26,319 nt of DNA from a virus. Position numbers and translations under genes: made by a program. Each line of letters starts with the position of its first letter. The stretch's first letter is position 1. Below the pieces are notes generated by a model. That model saw only the letters and a list, made by a program, of their open reading frames with translations, was not told where the DNA came from and made no database searches. The stretch covers positions 1 through 26,319 of the IMG/VR virus record IMGVR_UViG_3300023119_000102. One strand, written 5' to 3'. This document shows, one piece after another, positions 6,622-14,368 of this stretch.

Positions 6622-9180
6622 ATGCCATTTCAGTTAAGCCCAGGTGTTAATATTACTGAAATTGATTTAACAACTGTAGTGCCTGCAGTAGCCACTACAG
6701 ATGGTGCCATTGCTGGTGTCTTTCGTTGGGGTCCAATTAAAGACAGAGTTCTTATTGATTCAGAAAATCTTTTAGTTTCAAGATTTGGTAAGCCAACAAA
6801 TTTTAATGCTGAAACATTTTTTACTGCTGCTAATTTCTTAGCATATGGTAATAGACTATATGTTTCTCGTGCAGCAGATGTAGATGGCGCTACTCCACAA
6901 GTAGATAGTGTTGTAGCAAATACTTCTGCTTCTGGTGGTGCTGTTTTCACTGCATCAAATACAACTGCTATTTCTGTTGGTATGTATGTAACACAGACAA
7001 GTAATTCTACAGTTATTAACGCTACTGGTAAATCAGTAAATGTTACTGCAGTAAACTCTTCTTCATTTACTCTTAGTAAAAATGCAGCAGCAAACGATAC
7101 AATATCAGTTTATTTTGCAAACCCAGAAACAACTTATACAGCTGTTGCTATTCAAACAGATTCTTCAAACGGTATTGTCTCAAACCTTGTAAATCAGATT
7201 GTTCTAAACGAACAAAGATATGATGATAAAGATGGACAGTTTGATGCTGATGTTCTTTATGTAGCAAAGTATCCCGGTAAATTAGGTAATGATTTAAGAG
7301 TTTCTGTCTGCGATGCTTTTGATGGGTTTTCTTCAAACATTGCACTTTCTAACTCAACAGTAAATACTGCAGTTGAATTTAGAGTTGGTTCAAATACAGC
7401 AACAATCAAGTTTGAAGGAACTTCAAATGCTTCTGCAGCTGCAGTAGCTGGACAACTTTCTGTTGGAGATCAAATCCTTACTGGTAACTCATCTATTTCA
7501 AAGCAGTATCTACAGTTAAAATCTAAGACTGTAAATTCTACATATGTTAATACTTCTGCAATTTCTATTTCGGGTGCAGTTGTAAATAGTGCTCTTGACT
7601 TTATCACCATTTCTTCTAACCCATATACAAATGGTGATATTGTTGTTTATGCAAATGCTGCTGGTAATGCAGAAATTACTGGTCTAACTAGTGGTGATAC
7701 ATATCACGTTGTTCAAGCAAACACAGCGGGTGTTAAACTTTCAACTACACCTTTTGGTTCACCAGTAGATATTTCATATGTTGCTTCTAATACTTCTGGA
7801 ACTTTAACTGGTAATACAAATACAGTTGTTCTTGGATTTGAAGACCCATATAGACTAAGAAAAGATTTTGTTGATACCAAAGTTCAAAGATATTGGGAAT
7901 TCTTTAATGTTATTGATACAGCACCAGGACAATCTGACTTTGTAAGATTTAATGGTAATACTTCTGCAAATGATGAAATGCACGTTGTAGTTGTTGATGA
8001 AGATGGTGGTTTCACAGGAACTCCTGGTTCTATTCTAGAAACATTTAAGAATCTTTCTAGAGCATCTGATGCAGTTAATAATGATGGTGCTACAAATTAT
8101 TATAAAGAAGTTATTAATGATGTTTCAAATTATATTTGGTGGGCAAATGACAGAACAACTGCAGTTTCAAACACTGCTATTAGTCTTGAATCTGCTTCAA
8201 ATACAACTCCTGGTTCTTATAACTTTACATTAGGTGAAGATGGTAAGAGTGAAGCACTTACTCCTGTTTCAACCTTAATGGAAGCATATGATGAATTTAG
8301 ATCTTCAGAAGATGTTGATATTTCACTTATTATGCAGGGCAAACCAAGAGGAGGTACAACAGTATCTGGTGGCGAAACAATTGAAAACTTCCAACTAGCA
8401 AATTATATTATTGATAATATTTGCGAAATTAGAAAAGACTGTGTTGTTCTTATTTCTCCAGATAAAAGTAAAGTTCTAAATAACTATGGAAATGAAGCAG
8501 AGTCTCTTGTAAACTTTAGAAATGTTCTTCGTAGCTCATCATATGGTATTATGGATTCTGGTTATAAGTATATGTATGACCGTTACAACGACCTTTATCG
8601 TTATATTCCATTAAACGGTGATGTTGCTGGTCTTTGTGTAAGAACAGATCAAACAAGAGATCCTTGGTTCTCTCCAGCTGGATTTAATCGTGGCCAGATT
8701 AAAAATATTATTAAACTACCATTCAATCCAAGAAAAGCAGAAAGAGATTTAATATATCCAAATGGTGTTAATCCAGTAGTTGCTTTCCCTGGTCAAAGCA
8801 CTATTCTATTTGGTGATAGAACTCTACTAAATAAACCAAGTGCTTTTGATAGAATCAACGTTCGTAGATTGTTTATTGTACTTGAAAAAGCAATTTCTGT
8901 TGTTGCTAAATTCTCACTCTTCGAATTTAACGATGCATTTACTAGATCACAATTTAAGAATCTAATTGTACCATACCTCAGAACTGTTCAAGGCCGTCGT
9001 GGTATTACAGATTTCTTAGTTGTATGTGATGAAACAAACAACACTCCTGATGTAATTGATAGAAACGAATTTGTTGGAGACATTTATATCAAACCAGCTC
9101 GTTCTATCAACTTCATTCAGTTGAATTTCGTAGCAGTTGGAACTGGTGTACAATTCTCTGAAGTCGTCGGACGCTTCTAA
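6622..9180 (+). CDS. 18: Tail sheath protein gp18 with large insertion
   Basis: An 852-residue homologue of T4 gp18 (659 residues), the contractile sheath subunit. The N terminus (FQLSPGVNITEIDLTTVVPAV) and the C-terminal third are clearly sheath. The latter includes FNPRKAERDLIYPNGVNPVV, GDRTLLNKPSAFDRINVRRLF and the last strand FVAVGTGVQFSEVVGRF. The extra length lies between about residues 95 and 400. This region is rich in S, T, N and A and contains a short beta-rich segment (about residues 102-166) and an 82-residue module (316-397) shared with gp15. In T4 the equivalent middle domains face outward on the tail, so the insertion probably decorates the tail surface. The gene has its own late promoter at 6574 and a strong AAAGGAG site. 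Confidence 0.93.
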   Translation: MPFQLSPGVNITEIDLTTVVPAVATTDGAIAGVFRWGPIKDRVLIDSENLLVSRFGKPTNFNAETFFTAANFLAYGNRLYVSRAADVDGATPQVDSVVANTSASGGAVFTASNTTAISVGMYVTQTSNSTVINATGKSVNVTAVNSSSFTLSKNAAANDTISVYFANPETTYTAVAIQTDSSNGIVSNLVNQIVLNEQRYDDKDGQFDADVLYVAKYPGKLGNDLRVSVCDAFDGFSSNIALSNSTVNTAVEFRVGSNTATIKFEGTSNASAAAVAGQLSVGDQILTGNSSISKQYLQLKSKTVNSTYVNTSAISISGAVVNSALDFITISSNPYTNGDIVVYANAAGNAEITGLTSGDTYHVVQANTAGVKLSTTPFGSPVDISYVASNTSGTLTGNTNTVVLGFEDPYRLRKDFVDTKVQRYWEFFNVIDTAPGQSDFVRFNGNTSANDEMHVVVVDEDGGFTGTPGSILETFKNLSRASDAVNNDGATNYYKEVINDVSNYIWWANDRTTAVSNTAISLESASNTTPGSYNFTLGEDGKSEALTPVSTLMEAYDEFRSSEDVDISLIMQGKPRGGTTVSGGETIENFQLANYIIDNICEIRKDCVVLISPDKSKVLNNYGNEAESLVNFRNVLRSSSYGIMDSGYKYMYDRYNDLYRYIPLNGDVAGLCVRTDQTRDPWFSPAGFNRGQIKNIIKLPFNPRKAERDLIYPNGVNPVVAFPGQSTILFGDRTLLNKPSAFDRINVRRLFIVLEKAISVVAKFSLFEFNDAFTRSQFKNLIVPYLRTVQGRRGITDFLVVCDETNNTPDVIDRNEFVGDIYIKPARSINFIQLNFVAVGTGVQFSEVVGRF
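7567..7812 (+). repeat. Inserted beta module, copy in gp18
   Basis: This is the second copy of the module found in gp15 at 3838-4083, here residues 316-397 of the sheath. Alignment is gap-free and about 61% identical at protein level by hand count. It is flanked on the N side by further S/T/N-rich sequence and on the C side by return to the sheath fold at FEDPYRLRKDF. Confidence 0.8.
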
Positions 9181-9188
9181 TATAAATA
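9181..9188 (+). promoter_or_regulatory. T4-type late promoter TATAAATA (gp19)
   Basis: A perfect TATAAATA immediately after the gp18 stop codon and 29 nt before the gp19 ATG. It lets the tube protein be made from its own late transcript. AGGAG at 9207-9211 is the ribosome site. Confidence 0.7.
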
Positions 9189-9217
9189 CTAAATAGATAC
9201 AAATACAGGAGTAAAAG

Positions 9218-9832
9218 ATGCCTTTTAACATTAGTTCCTTTAAAGAAAACGGTCTGGTATATGGTGGTGCCAGACCATCCCTATTCTCTGTGACACTTAA
9301 TGTGCCACAGGGAATTGGTATTGATAATGTTTCGGTAGATAAGTTTAGATTTATGTGTAGAACAGCTGAATTGCCTCCATCAGCAGTAGCAGCAATTGAT
9401 GTGCCATATTTTGGAAGAAGAATTAAAATTGGTGGTGATAGAGCTTTTGGCGATTGGACTGTTAATATTATGAATGATGAAGATTTTGCTGTAAAAGCAT
9501 TATTTGAAAAATGGTCAAATGCTATTAACAGAATGCAATCTAATGTTCGTGATCCAAATGTTTCTACTGAGGAATATAAACAAGACTTAATGTGTACTCA
9601 ATATTCTAAAGATGGTATTAAAATTAGAGAATATAGAATTATTGGTGCGTTCCCAACAACAGTAGCTGGTATCGGTTTAGATTGGGATGCTCAAAATACT
9701 GTTGAAACATTTGGTGTTACATTTGCATATGATTATTGGGTTCCAGAAATTGAAACTTCTGATAAGAAAGCTGGTGGTGTAAATGCTTACAGACCAGAAT
9801 CAGAACTAGATGGTCCTTTAGGTCCAGAATAA
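9218..9832 (+). CDS. 19: Tail tube protein gp19
   Basis: A 204-residue homologue of T4 gp19 (163 residues), the hexameric ring protein that builds the inner tail tube under the sheath. Typical features are PSLFSVTLNVP near residue 25, FMCRTAELPPSAVAAIDVPYFGRRI around residues 45-70, and DWTVNIMNDEDFAVKALFEKW. The late part FPTTVAGIGLDWDAQNTVETFGVTFAYDYW is the hallmark end strand of tube proteins, followed by about 25 extra residues. It follows the sheath gene as in T4 and has its own perfect late promoter, which fits the high copy number needed. Confidence 0.92.
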   Translation: MPFNISSFKENGLVYGGARPSLFSVTLNVPQGIGIDNVSVDKFRFMCRTAELPPSAVAAIDVPYFGRRIKIGGDRAFGDWTVNIMNDEDFAVKALFEKWSNAINRMQSNVRDPNVSTEEYKQDLMCTQYSKDGIKIREYRIIGAFPTTVAGIGLDWDAQNTVETFGVTFAYDYWVPEIETSDKKAGGVNAYRPESELDGPLGPE

Positions 9833-9867
9833 TATTTGAAATAACTTTATAAAAGGTAAACTATTTT

Positions 9868-11670
9868 ATGGCAGAAAACCAATCTTTATTTGGATTTATT
9901 TTTAAACGCAAAGAGAAGGAAGAAAAGGTTCAATCCTTTGTTCCTAAAGGTGATGATACTGGTGCAACCACTATTTCTGCAGCATCTGGTGGTGCATATG
10001 GAACATATGTAGATTTAGATGGTACTGTTAGATCTGAAGCAGATCTAGTTACAAGATATCGTGATATGTCTCTTCATCCAGAATGTGATTCAGCAATTGA
10101 TGAAATTGTAAACGAATCTATTTCAATAGATGAAGAGACTATCGTTGATATTAATCTTGATGACATACAAATTGATGATAAAATTAAAGATGTTATTAGA
10201 CAAGAATTTTATGAATGTCTAAGAATTATAGAATTTAATAAGTATGCATATGATATATACAGAAGATGGTATGTAGATGGTAGATTGTATTACCATGTTG
10301 TAGTTGATCCAGCAAATCCAAAAAATGGTATCAAAGAAATTAGATACATTGATCCTCGTAAAATGAGAAAAGTTCGTGAGATTACCAAAAAACCTATGAC
10401 AAAACAAGGTGGTGATGGTGGTATCACAAAAGTTGTAAAAGAATACTACATTTATAATGATAAAGGATTTAACTATGGTAACAAAACAGTTGGTCCTACT
10501 ACAACTGGATTAAAAATATCAAAAGATGCTATTATTCATACAGTATCTGGATTGACTGACACACAAGGAAAGATGGTTTTATCTCATTTGCATAAAGCTA
10601 TCAAAGCATTAAATCAGTTAAGAACATTAGAAGATGCTGTAGTTATCTATAGAATTTCACGAGCACCCGAAAGAAGAATTTGGTATATTGATGTTGGCAA
10701 TCTACCAAAGATGAAAGCAGAACAATATGTTCGTGAAATTATGGTCAAACATAAAAATAGATTAATATATGATGCTGCTTCTGGTGAAGTTAGAGACGAT
10801 AGAAGATTTATGACTATGTTGGAAGATTATTGGCTTCCAAGAAGAGAAGGTGGTAGAGGAACTGAAGTTTCTACACTACCTCCAGGACAAAATCTAGGGC
10901 AGATGGAAGATGTTTTATATTTCCAAAAGAGATTTTTACAGTCTCTAAACGTTCCATCTAATAGATTAAACAATGATACTCTTTTCTCTATGGGTAGAGC
11001 AACTGAAATTACAAGAGACGAAGTTAAATTTAATAAGTTTATTATTAGACTAAGATCTAGATTTTCACATTTGTTTTATTCATTACTCGAAAAACAACTT
11101 GTTTTAAAACAAGTTATGACAGTTGAAGAATGGGAACAAATTTCTTCTCTTATTAGATTTGATTTTTCTACTACAAGTTACTTTACTGAGTTGAAAAAAG
11201 CAGAAATTGAACAAGCAAGACTTTCTCTTGCTAGAGATTTCCAAGATATGGCTGGTAAATACTATTCACACAACTGGGTTCGTAGAAATGTTCTACAACA
11301 AACTGATACTGATATTGGACAGATGGATGGTGAGATTGGTCAAGAAATTGAATCTCAAGATCCAAGATGGTTTAATCCAGTTGTAGCACAGAATGAAGAA
11401 CAGATGATGCAAATGCAAATGCAACAACAACAAATGCAAGGTGGTGGACAACAACAAGCTCCATCTGGTGGTGCTAGTGAACCAGAAGGTGGTGGAAGTA
11501 ATGAAAATGCAGATAAATTAAGAAAAATACAACAAGCACAACGTGATATTGATATGCTAGAAAAGAAAAAAGGAAATAGAACTCCACAAGAAGAGACTAG
11601 ATATAGATCATTATTACAAGTCGTAGCTAAAAACAGAGGGTTCATGAAACAAATGGGGATAGCAGTATAA
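9868..11670 (+). CDS. 20: Portal vertex protein gp20
   Basis: A 600-residue homologue of T4 gp20 (524 residues), the dodecameric portal through which DNA enters and leaves the head and on which the prohead is initiated. Supporting motifs are MSLHPECDSAIDEIVNESIS (about residues 67-86), RYIDPRKMRKVREI, the RISRAPERRIWYIDVGNLPK strand, LPPGQNLGQMEDVLYFQKRF and LNVPSNRLNNDTLFSMGRATEITRDE. From about residue 508 the sequence turns Met/Gln-rich, then Gly/Ser/Pro-rich (about residues 520-550), before a helical K/R-rich end (RKIQQAQRDIDMLEKKKG). That low-complexity linker accounts for much of the extra length. Its TAA shares the A of the next start codon. Confidence 0.95.
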   Translation: MAENQSLFGFIFKRKEKEEKVQSFVPKGDDTGATTISAASGGAYGTYVDLDGTVRSEADLVTRYRDMSLHPECDSAIDEIVNESISIDEETIVDINLDDIQIDDKIKDVIRQEFYECLRIIEFNKYAYDIYRRWYVDGRLYYHVVVDPANPKNGIKEIRYIDPRKMRKVREITKKPMTKQGGDGGITKVVKEYYIYNDKGFNYGNKTVGPTTTGLKISKDAIIHTVSGLTDTQGKMVLSHLHKAIKALNQLRTLEDAVVIYRISRAPERRIWYIDVGNLPKMKAEQYVREIMVKHKNRLIYDAASGEVRDDRRFMTMLEDYWLPRREGGRGTEVSTLPPGQNLGQMEDVLYFQKRFLQSLNVPSNRLNNDTLFSMGRATEITRDEVKFNKFIIRLRSRFSHLFYSLLEKQLVLKQVMTVEEWEQISSLIRFDFSTTSYFTELKKAEIEQARLSLARDFQDMAGKYYSHNWVRRNVLQQTDTDIGQMDGEIGQEIESQDPRWFNPVVAQNEEQMMQMQMQQQQMQGGGQQQAPSGGASEPEGGGSNENADKLRKIQQAQRDIDMLEKKKGNRTPQEETRYRSLLQVVAKNRGFMKQMGIAV

Positions 11671-11870
11671 TGGAAAATACCACATCAGCAGTAGATTTAA
11701 TTAGAGCAGCAACAGAAGAAAAACCTGGAGATTTTGAAGCATCTTTTAATAGTATTATGCTTGATAAGCTAAGAGATGCTGTCAGGGAAAGAAAAATTGA
11801 AGTTGCTAAAAATATGTATAACTATAAACCCATTGAAGAACCAGAAGATAACGAGGTAGAAGATGCCTAA
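11670..11870 (+). CDS. 67: Prohead core protein gp67-like
   Basis: A 66-residue protein in the T4 gene 67 position, directly after the portal gene. It has an N-terminal helical part (FEASFNSIMLDKLRDAVRERKIEVAKNMY) and an acidic tail (IEEPEDNEVEDA). T4 gp67 (80 residues) likewise has a helical part with K-I-A-x-A-R-N followed by a very acidic tail, and is a prohead core component digested during maturation. The call rests on position, size, helix pattern and acidic tail rather than strong identity. The start overlaps the gp20 stop by one base, and the end overlaps the next gene by eight bases. Confidence 0.65.
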   Translation: MENTTSAVDLIRAATEEKPGDFEASFNSIMLDKLRDAVRERKIEVAKNMYNYKPIEEPEDNEVEDA

Positions 11871-12249
11871 GCACCTAAGAGATATTGTAGCAAGACTACC
11901 TGATACAACACCAAAAAATTACGATAGTCTATACGGCAAGAGAAAAGTTGAAAAGGTTACTCTTGGTCAAGATGATGACTATTACATTGGTAGTGATGAT
12001 AAAGGTGCTAAAAAATTCGTTGCTAAACACGAAGTAGAAGTTCACGATTATCCAGTTCAAAATGATGGTGATGTCCCATTCAAAGCAGTAAATATTAAAC
12101 CGGTTCTCGCATCAGATGTTGATAAACAACATGGATATCAAGGATATCCAGCTGGCGAGGACAGGAAAGTTTATGAAGAAGTAGAACAAATGTCTTTATC
12201 TGCTTATCTAGAAGATAAGGGAAAATCTAAAAAAAAAAAGAATAAATAA
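11863..12249 (+). CDS. Conserved hypothetical protein in the gp68 position
   Basis: A 128-residue hydrophilic protein starting MPKHLRDIVARLPDTTPKNY and ending in a Lys run. It occupies the place of T4 gene 68 (prohead core), but I see no convincing gp68 similarity and leave it unnamed. The middle holds DDDYYIGSDDKGAKKFVAKHEVEVHDYP. GAGGTAG before the ATG supports the start, which overlaps the gp67-like gene by eight bases. Oddity: the last codons lie on a run of 11 A (12229-12239). In the +1 frame after this run the sequence stays open for about 35 coding-like codons to 12343. The true C terminus may therefore be longer, by frameshift, transcript slippage or a one-base sequence error. Confidence 0.6.
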   Translation: MPKHLRDIVARLPDTTPKNYDSLYGKRKVEKVTLGQDDDYYIGSDDKGAKKFVAKHEVEVHDYPVQNDGDVPFKAVNIKPVLASDVDKQHGYQGYPAGEDRKVYEEVEQMSLSAYLEDKGKSKKKKNK

Positions 12250-12343
12250 GAGTAATATCTACTATGATAAGAGTGATGCAGTTAGCACAGCAAGTCCAAC
12301 TGTAAATACAACAGAACCATATCAAGGAATATTAAGGGTGTAA
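12239..12343 (+). other. Orphan +1-frame extension after an A11 run
   Basis: Open frame without any ATG, GTG or TTG start, reading RINKSNIYYDKSDAVS and ending EPYQGILRV with TAA 12341-12343. It continues, in the +1 frame, the 128-residue gene that stops at 12249. Removing one A from the run 12229-12239 would fuse the two. Composition (D, S, T, P, Y) is protein-like, and the TAA is one base before the next ATG (12345), the usual gene spacing here. Confidence 0.45.
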
Positions 12344-12344
12344 A

Positions 12345-12572
12345 ATGATTTTAAAAGTATTAGGACCTGAAATATCTATAGGAACAGCAAATACTGTTGC
12401 TAATTCTAATTTAGTTAGAGTCATTAACACTGGTGCAGCTGCTGTTCTTAATGTAGGTAGTGTTGGCAATGTAACGGTAACTAACACAGAATCAGTTATT
12501 GTAGAAAAAGAACCCACAGAAACTTTAACAGGAACTGGTATGGTAGCAGCTCCAATAGCTTTTAGGTACTAA
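12345..12572 (+). CDS. Hypothetical small beta-rich protein
   Basis: A 75-residue protein: MILKVLGPEISIGTANTVAN, then LVRVINTGAAAVLNVG and NVTVTNTESVIVEKEPTETL. It is rich in V, T, N and G with alternating hydrophobics, so it should be a small beta-sandwich or barrel. No signal or membrane segment is seen. It lies between the gp68-position gene and protease gp21, which suggests a head or virion role. The pattern (a short strand, NTG-AAVL, then VTVTN) reminds me of small capsid-associated proteins, but I cannot name a family. It begins one base after the +1-frame stop at 12343, with AAGGGTG at 12334-12340 as ribosome site. Confidence 0.6.
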   Translation: MILKVLGPEISIGTANTVANSNLVRVINTGAAAVLNVGSVGNVTVTNTESVIVEKEPTETLTGTGMVAAPIAFRY

Positions 12573-12573
12573 G

Positions 12574-13248
12574 ATGAAACTAATCAAAGAACTAACAGAA
12601 GAAGTAGAATATATCACAGAAGCAGATGAAGCTTCTGGTAAAAAGAATAATTACATTCGTGGTGTATTCTTAGTCGGCGAACAAAAAAATAAAAACGGTA
12701 GAATATATCCTATCTCTACTCTTGAAAAAGAAGCAGAAAGATATTGTAAAGAGATAGTAGAACAAAAAAGAGCATATGGTGAGCTTGGACATCCAAAAGG
12801 TCCACAGATTAATCTTGATAGAGTTTCACATATCATCACTGAATTAAAAAGAGATGGCAATAATTATATTGGTAAAGCAAGACTAACAGAAACACCAATG
12901 GGTGAAATTGCTAAAGGTCTTTTAAATTCAGGTGCAAGTCTTGGTGTATCTTGTAGAGGTATGGGTAGAGTTGAACCCTGTAAAAAAACAGGTGTTATGG
13001 TTGTACAAGATGATTACAGAATTGCTACAGCTGCTGATATTGTCGCTGATCCTTCTGCTCCAGGAGCATTTGTTCAAGGTATTATGGAAAATGTAGAATG
13101 GATTTATGATCCAGTTAGTGACAGTTGGCTAGAAGAAAAATTGAATAATACTAAAAAATCAATTGGAAAAATGTCAATGTCACAAATTGAAGAGAGTAAA
13201 CTATCAATCTTTGAAGATTATATTTCCTCTTTATCATTAAAAAGATAA
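12574..13248 (+). CDS. 21: Prohead core protease gp21
   Basis: A 224-residue homologue of T4 gp21 (212 residues), the herpesvirus-fold serine protease that degrades the scaffold and trims the capsid after (L/I)-x-E sites. Visible residues are NGRIYPISTLEKEAERYCKE near the start, the catalytic His in ELGHPKG (H73), the catalytic Ser in GVSCRGMG (S126) and the Asp-containing DIVADPSAPGAF (residues 155-166). The C terminus has possible self-cleavage sites, QIEES and SIFED. It lies directly before its main substrates gp22 and gp23. The start is one base after the preceding stop. Confidence 0.93.
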   Translation: MKLIKELTEEVEYITEADEASGKKNNYIRGVFLVGEQKNKNGRIYPISTLEKEAERYCKEIVEQKRAYGELGHPKGPQINLDRVSHIITELKRDGNNYIGKARLTETPMGEIAKGLLNSGASLGVSCRGMGRVEPCKKTGVMVVQDDYRIATAADIVADPSAPGAFVQGIMENVEWIYDPVSDSWLEEKLNNTKKSIGKMSMSQIEESKLSIFEDYISSLSLKR

Positions 13249-13252
13249 ATTT

Positions 13253-13260
13253 TATAAATA
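13253..13260 (+). promoter_or_regulatory. T4-type late promoter TATAAATA (gp22)
   Basis: A perfect TATAAATA in the short gap after gp21, 28 nt before the preferred gp22 start at 13289. A second near-match (TATAAATG) lies at 13263-13270 but is less good. Confidence 0.65.
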
Positions 13261-13288
13261 GATATAAATGCTCAAAGGAGAAACAAAT

Positions 13289-14323
13289 ATGTCTCAAGAA
13301 GAAATCTTAGATGAAAAGTATGAAATGGATTCCCCAGATTCTGGTAACGAAACCATTGCTGCTAAATCTATTAAAGCAAAAGGTCAAGTTACAGACACTC
13401 AAATGGCAGATTCCAAATCATCAATGATGAATGGTATGATGTCAGCAATGGCAGCTATGCCAAAAGAACAAGTTGCAAATATGTTTGATCAGGTTATGGC
13501 TCAGTTTGGTCACTGGGCAGATAACATTCCTGATGATGCAGCTGCTAAAAATGCATCTACTATTGCAGCTAAACCATCTGCAGCATCTGGTTCTATGAAA
13601 GAAGATGTTGCCGAAATGTTTGCTGGTGAAGAATTATCAGAAGAATTTAAAGAAAAAGCTACTGTTCTTTTTGAAGCTGCTGTAAACGCTAAAGTTACAA
13701 CTGTAACTCAAGAGCTAGAAGAGCAGTTTGAAGAAGCACTAAACGAAGAATTGTCATACTTCACTGAAGAAGTCACTGATAAGTTGGATAACTACTTAAA
13801 CTATGTTGTAGAAAATTGGATGTCAGAAAATGAAGTTGCCATTGAATCTACATTGAAGAATGAAGTAAATGAAGAATTTATTCAAGGTCTAAAAGGACTA
13901 TTTGAACAAAATTATATTGAAATGCCAGAGGACAAAGTTGACATTGTAGAAGAACTAGCTGAAAAAGTTGAACACCTCGAAAACAGACTCAATGATTCTA
14001 TTAATGAAAACTCAGAATTGAAAAATGTTCTTTCTGAATCTGTAAAAAAACAGGTAATTGATGATGTTTCATCAGATTTAACTTTAATGCAACAAGATAA
14101 ATTTTTATCATTCGCTGAGGGAATTGAATTTGATGGTGATGTTGATGAGTATGGTAAAAAATTAGAAATCATTAAAGAAAATTATTTCGGTACTCAGAAA
14201 CAACAAGTTTCTTCTAATCTTGAGGAAGAAGTTTTTGAAGAAGAAACAGAGTTGAATGAATCCTATGTTCATCCATCAATGCAGAAATATGTTAATGCAT
14301 TACAAAGAACAGTCAAAAATTAA
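13289..14323 (+). CDS. 22: Prohead scaffold (core) protein gp22
   Basis: A 344-residue protein in the T4 gene 22 position. It is acidic and mostly helical (long E/K/L-rich stretches from about residue 110 onward), as expected of the scaffold that fills the prohead and is later cut to peptides. I choose ATG 13289 because AAAGGAG (13274-13280) precedes it by eight bases. The upstream in-frame ATG at 13268 would place the ribosome site inside the gene. The end reads TELNESYVHPSMQKYVNAL. L-N-E before S is a good gp21 cleavage site that would release the basic tail of about 20 residues ending RTVKN. The N-terminal Met/Ala-rich stretch (MMNGMMSAMAAMP) is unusual. T4 gp22 is shorter (269 residues). 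Confidence 0.85.
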   Translation: MSQEEILDEKYEMDSPDSGNETIAAKSIKAKGQVTDTQMADSKSSMMNGMMSAMAAMPKEQVANMFDQVMAQFGHWADNIPDDAAAKNASTIAAKPSAASGSMKEDVAEMFAGEELSEEFKEKATVLFEAAVNAKVTTVTQELEEQFEEALNEELSYFTEEVTDKLDNYLNYVVENWMSENEVAIESTLKNEVNEEFIQGLKGLFEQNYIEMPEDKVDIVEELAEKVEHLENRLNDSINENSELKNVLSESVKKQVIDDVSSDLTLMQQDKFLSFAEGIEFDGDVDEYGKKLEIIKENYFGTQKQQVSSNLEEEVFEEETELNESYVHPSMQKYVNALQRTVKN

Positions 14324-14328
14324 TATAT

Positions 14329-14336
14329 TATAAATA
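14329..14336 (+). promoter_or_regulatory. T4-type late promoter TATAAATA (gp23)
   Basis: A perfect TATAAATA between gp22 and gp23, 32 nt before the capsid start, with GAAAGGA at 14356-14362 as ribosome site. A private late promoter for the major capsid gene is also the T4 arrangement. Confidence 0.7.
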
Positions 14337-14368
14337 GTCTAAAATACATCTTATAGAAAGGAATAATA

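Noticed and set aside
9847-9854. TTATAAAA before gp20 as a late promoter
   Set aside because: It matches the octamer poorly, especially in the conserved last part, and lies only 13 nt before the ATG.
12273-12314. 13-codon ATG open frame in the gap before the 75-residue gene
   Set aside because: It is too short and lacks a clear ribosome site. The +1-frame extension explains this stretch better.
13268-13288. Upstream ATG start for gp22
   Set aside because: The good AAAGGAG site lies inside these seven codons and is placed correctly for the ATG at 13289.
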